64,000 nt of DNA from contig JACZKE010000001.1 of the NCBI GenBank assembly GCA_014860225.1, positions 1 through 64,000 on the forward strand, read 5' to 3'. This DNA comes from Desulfuromonadales bacterium. Its GTDB lineage: Bacteria > Desulfobacterota > Desulfuromonadia > Desulfuromonadales > BM103. Below are positions 8,736 to 16,185 of this stretch, in pieces. The notes beneath the pieces were generated by a model. That model had not been told where the DNA came from. It was given only the letters and a program-made list of their open reading frames with translations, and made no database searches. The position numbers were made by a program, and so were the translations under genes. How positions within the stretch are numbered: the stretch's first letter is position 1; each line of letters starts with the position of its first letter.

Positions 8736-8959
8736 AAATCTACCAGTACAGATCACCCATCGGCCGCTTCCTCATCAAACCGCAAGCGAACGGTCGCTGG
8801 GGGCTTTGGTTCAAAGACGACCTGCTCGGCTCCTATCACTCTGCCATGGCTGCCGCCGATGACGTCTACACGCAGGCGACCGGCGATTACGACTGGGACT
8901 CCCTGGATGGCGTCGATATTCCAACGGACATTTCTGAATGGGAAGTGGTAGCGCGATGA
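8732..8959 (+). CDS. 75-residue protein between the two hsdM genes
   Basis: Starts with GTG overlapping the hsdM1 stop and ends with TGA overlapping the next ATG (ATGA at 8956-8959), so it is translationally coupled on both sides. The sequence starts MKIYQYRSPIGRFLIKPQ, with GRWGLWFKDDLLGSYHSA in the middle and an acidic C-terminus (DYDWDSLDGVDIPTDISEW). The middle resembles small proteins that recur beside hsd genes and display an aromatic-rich beta-sheet surface. I do not recognise a named family. The coupling implies production in fixed ratio to HsdM, so a structural or regulatory role in the complex is possible. Confidence 0.7.
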   Translation: MKIYQYRSPIGRFLIKPQANGRWGLWFKDDLLGSYHSAMAAADDVYTQATGDYDWDSLDGVDIPTDISEWEVVAR

Positions 8960-10482
8960 AGAAGAACAAACACATTTCCCAATCCCAACTGGAATTCTAC
9001 CTCTGGGGCGCGGCTACTTTGCTGCGCGGCACCATTGACGCCGGGGACTACAAGCAGTTCATCTTTCCGCTGCTGTTCTACAAGCGCCTGTGCGACGTGT
9101 ACGACGAGGAGCTGGCCGATGCGCTGGAGGAATCCGGCGGCGATCAGGAATACGCCGCGCTGCCCGAGCAGCACCGCTTCCAGATCCCGGAGGATGCCCA
9201 CTGGAAGGTCACGCGCACCGTGGTCAAGAATGTGGGCAAGGCCATCCAGGAGGCCCTGCGGGCGATTGAAACCGCCAATCCCGACACCCTGTACGGTGTC
9301 TTCGGCGATGCCCAGTGGACCAACAAGGACCGCCTGCCGGATCACATGCTGCGCGAGCTGATCGAGCACTTCAGCTCGCAGACGCTTTCGCTTTCCAACT
9401 GCCCGGAAGATGAGCTGGGCGTGGGCTACGAGTTCTTGATCAAGAAGTTCGCCGACGATTCCGGCCACACCGCTGCGGAGTTCTATACCAACCGCACCGT
9501 GGTCCATCTGATGACCGAGATGCTCGAACCCAAACCGGGAGAGTCGATCTATGATCCCACCTGCGGGTCAGCGGGCATGCTGCTTTCCGCCGTCGCCCAT
9601 CTGAAACGGCAGAACAAGGAGTGGCGAAACCTTCGGCTGTTCGGCCAGGAGCGCAACCTGCTGACCTCGGCCATCGGCCGCATGAACCTGTTCCTGCACG
9701 GCATTGAGGACTTCCGCATCGTTCGTGACGATACCCTGGCGGGTCCCGCCTTTGTCGAAGGCGACCGGCTCATGCAGTTCGATGTGGTGCTCGCCAATCC
9801 GCCATACTCCATCAAGCAGTGGGACCGTAACGCCTGGTCCGCCGATCCGTGGGGCCGGAACATATATGGCACCCCGCCCCAGGGCCGCGCCGACTATGCC
9901 TTCTGGCAGCACATCATCAAGAGCATGAAAGCCAAAAGCGGCCGCTGCGCCATCCTGTTCCCGCATGGCGTTCTCTTTCGCAATGAAGAATCTGCTATGC
10001 GCGAGAAGCTGGTCGCTCACGACGTGGTGGAGTGTGTGCTGGGCCTTGGCCCCAACCTCTTTTACAACTCACCCATGGAAGCCTGCGTGGTGATCTGCCG
10101 CATGAACAAGCCCAAGGAACGCAGAAACAAGGTGCTCTTCATCAACGCGGTGAATGAGGTGACCCGAGAGCGGGCACAGAGCTTCCTCACCGATAACCAC
10201 CTCCAGCGCATTGTTGATACCTATCAGACTTTTACCGACGAGGAAGGCTTTGCCCGGGTGGTCAGCAATGATCAGATCCGCGAGAAGGGCGGTAACCTCA
10301 GCATTCCGCTCTATGTGCGGGTGCAAACGGCTGCGGCGGGGAGAGTTGCGGAGGAACAAGCGCTTTATGGGAAGACGAGCCTCAAGCAGGCCATTGCCAA
10401 CTGGCAGGAAAGCTCACAGGGGTTGCGTTCGTCGATGGATGGACTGCTGAAAATGCTGGAAGGAATCGACAACGGGCAGTAA
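8956..10482 (+). CDS. hsdM: type I restriction-modification methyltransferase subunit (copy 2)
   Basis: 508 residues from the ATG at 8956, chosen because it overlaps the upstream stop; an in-frame ATG at 8938 would add six residues. HsdM_N domain starts LEFYLWGAATLLRG, followed by the SAM motif DPTCGSAGMLLS and catalytic motif LANPPYSIKQW. Both subunits share long blocks (for example NPDTL-GFGDAQWTNKDRL with small changes), so they arose by duplication, but motif I differs (CGTGG against CGSAG) and motif IV differs (NPPF against NPPY). Both could act in one heteromeric enzyme, or copy 2 could serve a separate lost specificity subunit. It is intact. Confidence 0.93.
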   Translation: MKKNKHISQSQLEFYLWGAATLLRGTIDAGDYKQFIFPLLFYKRLCDVYDEELADALEESGGDQEYAALPEQHRFQIPEDAHWKVTRTVVKNVGKAIQEALRAIETANPDTLYGVFGDAQWTNKDRLPDHMLRELIEHFSSQTLSLSNCPEDELGVGYEFLIKKFADDSGHTAAEFYTNRTVVHLMTEMLEPKPGESIYDPTCGSAGMLLSAVAHLKRQNKEWRNLRLFGQERNLLTSAIGRMNLFLHGIEDFRIVRDDTLAGPAFVEGDRLMQFDVVLANPPYSIKQWDRNAWSADPWGRNIYGTPPQGRADYAFWQHIIKSMKAKSGRCAILFPHGVLFRNEESAMREKLVAHDVVECVLGLGPNLFYNSPMEACVVICRMNKPKERRNKVLFINAVNEVTRERAQSFLTDNHLQRIVDTYQTFTDEEGFARVVSNDQIREKGGNLSIPLYVRVQTAAAGRVAEEQALYGKTSLKQAIANWQESSQGLRSSMDGLLKMLEGIDNGQ

Positions 10483-10495
10483 ACAGGTTATTGTT

Positions 10496-10525
10496 TGACA
10501 CAAAAATACATATATTTTTGTGTCA
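10496..10525. promoter_or_regulatory. 30-bp operator-like palindrome before the AbiEi-like gene
   Basis: Perfect 13-bp arms TGACACAAAAATA/TATTTTTGTGTCA around CATA, eight bases before the next ATG. A TTGACA at 10495-10500 overlaps the left arm and may be a -35 box. This suits autorepression by the antitoxin-like protein that follows. Confidence 0.7.
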
Positions 10526-10533
10526 GGTGAGTT

Positions 10534-11151
10534 ATGGATAAAATTTCAAAAAATACTGATAGTCAGATACTTAGCCGGATATACGGGCATAGGAGGGGTT
10601 GGGTCTTTACTCCAAACCATTTCAAGGACCTCGGCAGCCGCGATGCCATTGCTTCGGCCTTGAAGCGCCACAAGCAATCCGGGCTGATTCGCCAGTTGGC
10701 TCGAGGCCTCTATGACTACCCGAAGACTGACCCTGAACTGGGACCCTTGCAGCCCTCTACAGATGACATCGCCAAGGCTTTGGCTGGCCGGGACGCCTCC
10801 CGTCTGCAGCCGACGGGGGCCTACGCCGCCAATCTGCTCGGGCTTTCCACCCAGGTGCCGATGAAAGTCACCTACCTGACGGACGGCCTTTCCCGTACCC
10901 TGCAAATCGGCAAGCGGCAGATCACCTTGAAACGGACAACACCGCGCAACATGGCAACCGCCGGCAAGGTCAGCGGCCTGGTCATCCAGGCGTTGCGGCA
11001 CCTGGGGCAGGCGCATATTGATAAACAGGTCATCGCACAACTGGATCGGGTTCTCGATGCGCAGGCCAAGTCCCAATTGATGAAAGATATTCGTTATGCG
11101 CCGGCCTGGATTGCCGACATCATCCGCGACCTGGCAGGCAGGGAGAATTAA
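10534..11151 (+). CDS. AbiEi-like antitoxin / DUF6088-family protein
   Basis: 205 residues. N-terminal winged-helix (about 10-65; RRGWVFTPNHFKDLGSRDAI with LARGLYDYP) followed by the conserved middle of DUF6088/AbiEi proteins (PTGAYAANLLGLSTQVP and YLTDGLSRTLQIGKRQI). These are normally DNA-binding antitoxins that repress their own operon and are followed by an AbiEii nucleotidyltransferase toxin. Here no toxin follows. The next 280 bases have only an inverted repeat and no gene, so it appears to be an orphan. The palindrome immediately upstream is its likely operator. GTGAG before the ATG is a modest ribosome-binding site. Confidence 0.75.
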   Translation: MDKISKNTDSQILSRIYGHRRGWVFTPNHFKDLGSRDAIASALKRHKQSGLIRQLARGLYDYPKTDPELGPLQPSTDDIAKALAGRDASRLQPTGAYAANLLGLSTQVPMKVTYLTDGLSRTLQIGKRQITLKRTTPRNMATAGKVSGLVIQALRHLGQAHIDKQVIAQLDRVLDAQAKSQLMKDIRYAPAWIADIIRDLAGREN

Positions 11152-11183
11152 TGATCAATTTCCTGACGCCACGAAATTGATCA
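11152..11183. repeat. perfect 11-bp inverted repeat at the end of the AbiEi-like gene
   Basis: TGATCAATTTC and GAAATTGATCA separated by 10 bases, overlapping the stop codon. No T run follows, so it is not a classical terminator. It may be an operator or a scar where the partner toxin gene was lost. Confidence 0.55.
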
Positions 11184-11396
11184 AAGCATCGGGCGAATGA
11201 ACGTTGAGCTGCAGATAGAAGAGACCCGAGGAACGACGACTTGTCCAACCATTGGTAGGAGATTTACAGTGATCGCTTCCTGGTCGGCCGGGACAAGTCA
11301 ACAGCACACAATCGGAAAAATAAGCTGACTTCGAGCAGGACATTGCAAACTGTCTCGGAGTTTCGAGTCGTTGCAAATAGACCTATCGCAGGATTT

Positions 11397-11421
11397 TTTA
11401 TTAACCAATTGCGTTAATAAA
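11397..11421. promoter_or_regulatory. operator-like palindrome before the HigBA-type module
   Basis: Nine-base arms TTTATTAAC/GTTAATAAA around CAATTGC, 20 bases before the toxin start. Such sites are usual targets of the XRE antitoxin in these modules. Confidence 0.65.
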
Positions 11422-11441
11422 AATATTGACGGAGGGCGGGT

Positions 11442-11789
11442 TTGGATATATCCTTTAAAAACAAAAAACTCGAAAAAGAGTTCAATGAGGGGGCACATCT
11501 CAGCAAGATACATGGGGCCAAGCGAGCGAAAAAGATCCGTATACGAATGGCGGAATTTCGAGCAGCGACAAGTCTGATGGACTTTTGGCCCCCCAAAAGC
11601 GGCCCCAGCCGGTGCCACGAGTTGACCCAGGGAAAACGCAAGGGGCAGCTTTCCGTCGATTTAGACCATCCCTATCGCTTGATTTTCATTCCCGATCATG
11701 ACCCTGCCCCCGAACGTGAGGATGGTGGTCTGGATTGGTTGCAGGTGACGGCTATCAAGGTTTTGGGAGTGGAGGATACCCATGAGTAG
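11442..11789 (+). CDS. RelE/ParE-family (HigB-like) toxin
   Basis: 115 residues with the compact RelE/ParE pattern: MDISFKNKKLEKEFNE, then AKRAKKIRIRMAEFRAA, LTQGKRKGQLSVDL and HPYRLIFIP. HigB-type members are ribosome-dependent mRNA interferases; the basic residues here are compatible, but activity cannot be judged. The start is TTG at 11442, chosen because a strong GGAGGG site sits five bases upstream and no ATG is suitably placed. The stop overlaps the following antitoxin ATG (ATGAGTAG), so both are co-translated. Toxin-first order is typical of higBA. Confidence 0.8.
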   Translation: MDISFKNKKLEKEFNEGAHLSKIHGAKRAKKIRIRMAEFRAATSLMDFWPPKSGPSRCHELTQGKRKGQLSVDLDHPYRLIFIPDHDPAPEREDGGLDWLQVTAIKVLGVEDTHE

Positions 11790-12885
11790 AGCGCAAGCAA
11801 ACCATTTTGTCCCCGATTATCTGGTGACCCCCGGCGAGGTTCTTGAAGATTATCTGGATGATTTTGGCATGACTCAGGCCGAGCTTGCCGACCGGATGGG
11901 TTTGGCTAAAAAAACCATCAACGAAATCATCAAGGGCAAAGCTCCAATCACGACCGAGACAGCATTGAAGCTGGAGCGTACCCTGGGGCGGCCTGCACAT
12001 TTCTGGTGTAATCTGGAAAGACAATACCAGGAGGATCGGTTACGAATCGCAGAGCAGCAGCGCATGGAATCCGACCTGGACTGGCTGGAAAAAGTTCCCG
12101 TTGCGGCAATGGCCAAGCTCGGTTGGATTCCCAGACTGAAAACCCAGTTTGAGAGACTGGAAGCCGTTCTTTGCTTTTTCGGCATTGCCTCTCCCGCACA
12201 ATGGGAGACGGTATGGCGCGAGCATCAAGTTGCTTACCGGCAGACAGAAAATTTTGCAAACTGTGCGGAATCGGTTTCAGCCTGGCTGCGGCAAGGAGAA
12301 ATCCAGGCACAACAGATTGACTGTGCCCCCTTCGACAAAAAAACTTTTCAGAATGTTCTTGGTGAAGTGCGTGATTTGACCCGAGAGGAAGCTCCAGATG
12401 TTTTTGTTCCCAAGTTGGTTGAGCTTTGTGCTTCTGCTGGTGTTGCCGTTGTTTTTGTTCCTGAGCTCCCCAAGACGGGGACTTACGGCGCAACACGCTG
12501 GCTTGGTGAGCGAGCGGTAATTCAGCTCAGTTTGCGTTACAAGAGCAACGATCATCTGTGGTTTACCTTTTTCCACGAGGCCGGTCATATTCTCAAGCAC
12601 GGTCGAAAGGATGTCTTTATCGAGGGGAAGAATGGTTTAGATAATGAGAAGGAAGAAGAAGCAAATGTATTCTCCCGCGACAAGTTGATCCCGCCTCAAG
12701 AATATCGCCGGTTCCTCGCGAGTTGGGATGGACGCTCTCTCGCTCCTGTCGAAGCTTTCGCTGAAGAAATCCAGATTGCTCCGGGGATTGTTGTTGGCCG
12801 GTTGCAGCATGACAGTCGCCTCCCCAAAGGAATTGGTAATAAATTGAAAGTCTTTTATCGCTGGTCGACTGGTAAGGGTGAGTAA
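11782..12885 (+). CDS. XRE antitoxin fused to ImmA/IrrE-type metallopeptidase
   Basis: 367 residues. An XRE/HigA helix-turn-helix occupies about residues 15-75 (MTQAELADRMGLAKKTINEI). The C-terminal half has an ImmA/IrrE zinc peptidase with the HExxH site in FFHEAGHILKHG and a downstream glutamate-rich helix (EEEANVFSRDKLIP). The HTH part likely neutralises the upstream toxin and represses the operon. The peptidase part is typical of regulators that cleave repressors in response to stress. Long HigA-ImmA fusions next to a HigB-like toxin are known. It is intact, directly upstream of the TIR cassette. Confidence 0.85.
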   Translation: MSRAQANHFVPDYLVTPGEVLEDYLDDFGMTQAELADRMGLAKKTINEIIKGKAPITTETALKLERTLGRPAHFWCNLERQYQEDRLRIAEQQRMESDLDWLEKVPVAAMAKLGWIPRLKTQFERLEAVLCFFGIASPAQWETVWREHQVAYRQTENFANCAESVSAWLRQGEIQAQQIDCAPFDKKTFQNVLGEVRDLTREEAPDVFVPKLVELCASAGVAVVFVPELPKTGTYGATRWLGERAVIQLSLRYKSNDHLWFTFFHEAGHILKHGRKDVFIEGKNGLDNEKEEEANVFSRDKLIPPQEYRRFLASWDGRSLAPVEAFAEEIQIAPGIVVGRLQHDSRLPKGIGNKLKVFYRWSTGKGE

Positions 12886-13006
12886 TGGCTTTTTAAACCC
12901 TGGAATCTGGATGGAAGATGGTCAAGTTTGACGGCACTCGCAGAACGTTGCTGTGCGGGTGGCCAATAATTGAAATATTCAGTGCCCTACTGCCAAGGAG
13001 GATATT

Positions 13007-13528
13007 ATGCCAATTTTCATTTCCCACACCACCCAGGATGATTCATTAGCACAGAAGGTTTTTATTCGGCTAAAACACACTCATGGCATCGATTGCTATA
13101 TCGACGACATGGACAAAGAGCTTTCAAGCAAACGTGGAAGTGCTCAATTAACACCTATTCTTGTGGATCGTCTACGACGTTGCGATACAATACTGGCCGT
13201 CGTTTCAAGCAATACGAAAAATTCGTGGTGGGTTCCTTTTGAGATTGGAACCGCCCGTGAGATGCCCAGAGTCATAACAAGTTACACTTCTCTTCGCGAC
13301 CAACCGCTGTACTCGGGCCAAGATGCTTTACCTGAATATCTATTGGAGTGGCCGCGATTAAGAACAGACAGCGAAATCGATGTTTTTGCTCGTGAGTACA
13401 AGCGAAAGCTATTTCTGGTTGAGTCATCAACGGGACGAGTGAAAACTGCTGGCACATATGCCCGAGCTCAGGATGTTAGGAATTTTGAGTCAAGCGTTAT
13501 GGCGTCGCTTGGACAAAAGGCTTATTGA
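13007..13528 (+). CDS. short TIR-domain protein
   Basis: 173 residues, essentially one TIR domain. It begins with the strand-A signature MPIFISHTTQDDSLAQ; the helix after strand C carries the expected NADase glutamate in WWVPFEIGTA (E79). AGGAGG stands seven bases before the ATG. Bacterial TIR domains cleave NAD+ or make cyclic ADP-ribose isomers. This one has no other domain, so it may be a signal producer or a sensor adaptor. It is first of three TIR genes, 57 bases before the next. It is AT-richer than the flanking hsd genes, suggesting separate origin. Confidence 0.85.
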   Translation: MPIFISHTTQDDSLAQKVFIRLKHTHGIDCYIDDMDKELSSKRGSAQLTPILVDRLRRCDTILAVVSSNTKNSWWVPFEIGTAREMPRVITSYTSLRDQPLYSGQDALPEYLLEWPRLRTDSEIDVFAREYKRKLFLVESSTGRVKTAGTYARAQDVRNFESSVMASLGQKAY

Positions 13529-13585
13529 TTAGCATGCTCAGAGACCCCTGTTGTGTAGGGGATAAGGGAATAGGAGGGGCTGATT

Positions 13586-14143
13586 ATGCCGCTATTTACT
13601 CGACGAAAAGTCTTTATTACGCATTACAAAGGTGACCGAAATGAAATCGACAACTTTATTAATTATTTTGCAAATATACACGGAATTTTCATCCCTAAGG
13701 TCTTAGGGGCAAATGACAACGATGATTTCATCAATAGCTCGAACACGGATTATGTCATGGGACAAATCCGCCAGAGGTATTTACAGGATAGCACCGTAAC
13801 AATAGTTCTTCTCGGCAGTTGCACCCATAGCCGGCGGTATGTTGACTGGGAGATCAAAAGTTCTCTTCGTCAAGGCCAGTATGCCCCCAATGGGCTTATG
13901 GGGATTGTGCTTCCAAGTCAAAACAATACAGCCCATTTGCCACCAAGGCTTAAGGCAAACTGGAATGAAAATCATCAAAATTGCTATGCAAGATATTGGT
14001 CATACCCAAGCTCGCCAGATCAGCTAGCCGGCTGGATCGAGGAGGCCTATAGTGCTCGTACTGCACGTGCACACCTGATTCAGAATGCCCAAGATATGAT
14101 GAAATACAACGCATGCTGCAATATTTGCGGAGTGACTCACTGA
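13586..14143 (+). CDS. ThsB-like TIR protein (DUF1863 family)
   Basis: 185 residues. Starts RKVFITHYKGDRNEIDNF and contains STVTIVLLGSCTHSRRYVDWEI, the signature of the TIR-like DUF1863 family to which Thoeris ThsB belongs. The candidate catalytic glutamate is E89 in DWEI. In Thoeris, ThsB senses phage and synthesises a cyclic ADP-ribose isomer. The C-terminus has a short cysteine-rich tail (CCNICGVTH) not typical of ThsB that might bind metal. AGGAGG precedes the ATG. Its TGA overlaps the next ATG (TGATG), so the following TIR-SLOG protein is coupled to it. This is the best candidate for the signal-making component. Confidence 0.8.
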   Translation: MPLFTRRKVFITHYKGDRNEIDNFINYFANIHGIFIPKVLGANDNDDFINSSNTDYVMGQIRQRYLQDSTVTIVLLGSCTHSRRYVDWEIKSSLRQGQYAPNGLMGIVLPSQNNTAHLPPRLKANWNENHQNCYARYWSYPSSPDQLAGWIEEAYSARTARAHLIQNAQDMMKYNACCNICGVTH

Positions 14144-16185
14144 TGGGCGCGATCTTTCAGCCGCCACTTGCCGTGCATTTTGTTTGGCACCCATCGGACC
14201 AGGGTTCTGTCGATCCCATTCTTGAGATTATTTCCACGCACCTTGCGAGAAACGTCGATCGACCGTTTTCGAGGGCCTTGAATTTCCCCCTTTTTCTTTA
14301 TAGCTCCAATAGTCCGACACTTGCTCCAGAGAACTTCCCGCAGGAACTTGCATCTCGTAACGTGGTCTTTGTGTTGACGAGTGTCAATACGCGGGGGCAT
14401 GACAAGTGGAATGAATATATTCGGGACATGTCTAATGCGGACTCAATGCGAGTTGTTCCAGTGGCATTAGACCATGATGGTCTTGGGCACAGTGGGGAAG
14501 GCAGTCTCAAAGGGCGTAATTTTATCCGTGCATATGACTGGCCAAAGAAATCAGCACCGCAACATGCAATTCTTGCGATGACCCATGAAATATTCCGTTA
14601 TGGATTTGCAGAAATAGATTCCGTCAAAAAAGGAAATTCTTCTTCAATAAAACTCTTTCTGAGCCATTCAAAAAGTGGAGACACAGGAAAACTTCATGCT
14701 GAATCTCTCAAGCATTTCATTGAAAACACGAATATGTCCCATTTCTTTGATGAGACGGAGATTTCACCCGGGTTTAAATTTAATGATGAAATAATTAACC
14801 ACATAAAAGGATCGACCGTAATTGCGATCAGTAGTGATGCATATTCTTCTCGTTACTGGTGTCAACGAGAAATTTTATGTGCAAAAGAACATTTTAGACC
14901 AATGATTGCAGTTGATTGTTTGGAAGAGTACGAGGATAGAATTTTTCCTGCGGGCTCCAATGTCCCCTGTGTCCATGTCTCGCCAGAACCACCTCTATCT
15001 GAAGAAGATATTCTGAGAATTCTTGTCACAGCGATCTTGGAAACAGTTCGACATCGTTATGCTGTAAAACTTCTTGAGTATTACCGAGAAAGAGGTTGGA
15101 TAAGTGCCGATTGCGCACTCTTGCCACGCCCCCCAGAAGTTCGACAGCTACTTTCACTAAAAGCAGATGGTAAGATTAACAAAATTTGCTACCCTGAGCC
15201 TCCAATCTACTCGGAGGAAGCCGATTGGCACCGGCAGCTTGGGATTGAGACTTTTACTCCACTCTGGAGGAGAGATGAAAGCAACTCTCTCCATGAGTTA
15301 AGAATTGGTATTTCAATATCGAATATTGCAAATAATGGATACGGGGCAAACCATCTTCCAGCGAGTCAAACGACAAGATTAGCCCAAGATTTGGCTCGAC
15401 ATCTTCTTGCTAGGTCGGCAACTCTTATTTATGGGGGAGATTTGCGAGAAGATGGGTTCACTGAGTTCATTTTGAACGAAGCTGTTGCACTCAAATCACG
15501 TCTTAATTCAGATGGTATTTATGTAGAAAACCACTTGGCTTGGCCCCTGCATGTCGCGGATCCAAAGTTAACCGCCTGGCGTGCGAAATACAGAGATGTC
15601 ATGGATACGGTTAACCACAATATCCCTGATGATATTGCTGGTGAGATCGACAAAGATCACTCCCTTCCCCCGTCCTCTCCTGAAAATAAGTACTACTTGT
15701 CTCGATGCCTCACTGAAATGCGACAGAAATCGATTGCATCCACAAACGCACGCGTTTGCGTCGGGGGAAAGCTCTCTGGTTATAGCGGCAAGATGCCTGG
15801 CGTTTTAGAAGAAATTCTTATTGCTATCAATAATGGCCAGCCTATTTATTTATTGGGCGCGTTTGGAGGCGTAGTTGGCGAAGTCTGCAAGTTGCTTCGG
15901 GACAAATCATATCCCAAAACTTTGACAGAGGCATGGCAAGCCACTCACAACGCCGGTTATGTGGACTTACAGGAAATTGCTACAAAGCATGGGATGCAAG
16001 CAGACTATGGAAATGTGAAATCTGTACTCGAACGTGTTGATATTTCTGACATTGTCATAAATGCTGGTTTAGATAAGGAGACATATTTGCGGTTGATGGA
16101 GTCACCTTTCGTAGATGAATGCATCCATATCGTCCTGCAGGGACTAAAAAAAGTTGCAGCTCAAGATATGGAACATGCCAAATGA
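14143..16185 (+). CDS. TIR-SLOG fusion protein, candidate effector
   Basis: 680 residues from the ATG that overlaps the ThsB-like stop; an in-frame ATG at 14113 lies inside that gene. Residues 1-160 look like a divergent TIR-like fold (VHFVWHPSDQ, VVFVLTSVNTRGHDKW, VVPVALD) without an obvious catalytic glutamate. Residues 168-300 are a canonical TIR (IKLFLSHSKSGDTGKLHAES) with the glutamate in WCQREIL (E243). Residues 385-590 form a SLOG-type Rossmann domain with IYGGDLREDGFTE, GGKLSGYSGKMPGVLEEI and YLLGAFGGVVGEV. SLOG domains bind nucleotides; in Thoeris ThsA one binds the TIR-made signal. Here it is fused to a TIR rather than to Sir2. The stop overlaps the hsdS ATG. Confidence 0.82.
   Translation: MGAIFQPPLAVHFVWHPSDQGSVDPILEIISTHLARNVDRPFSRALNFPLFLYSSNSPTLAPENFPQELASRNVVFVLTSVNTRGHDKWNEYIRDMSNADSMRVVPVALDHDGLGHSGEGSLKGRNFIRAYDWPKKSAPQHAILAMTHEIFRYGFAEIDSVKKGNSSSIKLFLSHSKSGDTGKLHAESLKHFIENTNMSHFFDETEISPGFKFNDEIINHIKGSTVIAISSDAYSSRYWCQREILCAKEHFRPMIAVDCLEEYEDRIFPAGSNVPCVHVSPEPPLSEEDILRILVTAILETVRHRYAVKLLEYYRERGWISADCALLPRPPEVRQLLSLKADGKINKICYPEPPIYSEEADWHRQLGIETFTPLWRRDESNSLHELRIGISISNIANNGYGANHLPASQTTRLAQDLARHLLARSATLIYGGDLREDGFTEFILNEAVALKSRLNSDGIYVENHLAWPLHVADPKLTAWRAKYRDVMDTVNHNIPDDIAGEIDKDHSLPPSSPENKYYLSRCLTEMRQKSIASTNARVCVGGKLSGYSGKMPGVLEEILIAINNGQPIYLLGAFGGVVGEVCKLLRDKSYPKTLTEAWQATHNAGYVDLQEIATKHGMQADYGNVKSVLERVDISDIVINAGLDKETYLRLMESPFVDECIHIVLQGLKKVAAQDMEHAK

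Noticed and set aside
7617-8756. Long minus-strand frame opposite hsdM1
   Set aside because: Shadow of a conserved hsdM; histidine-rich translation without family.
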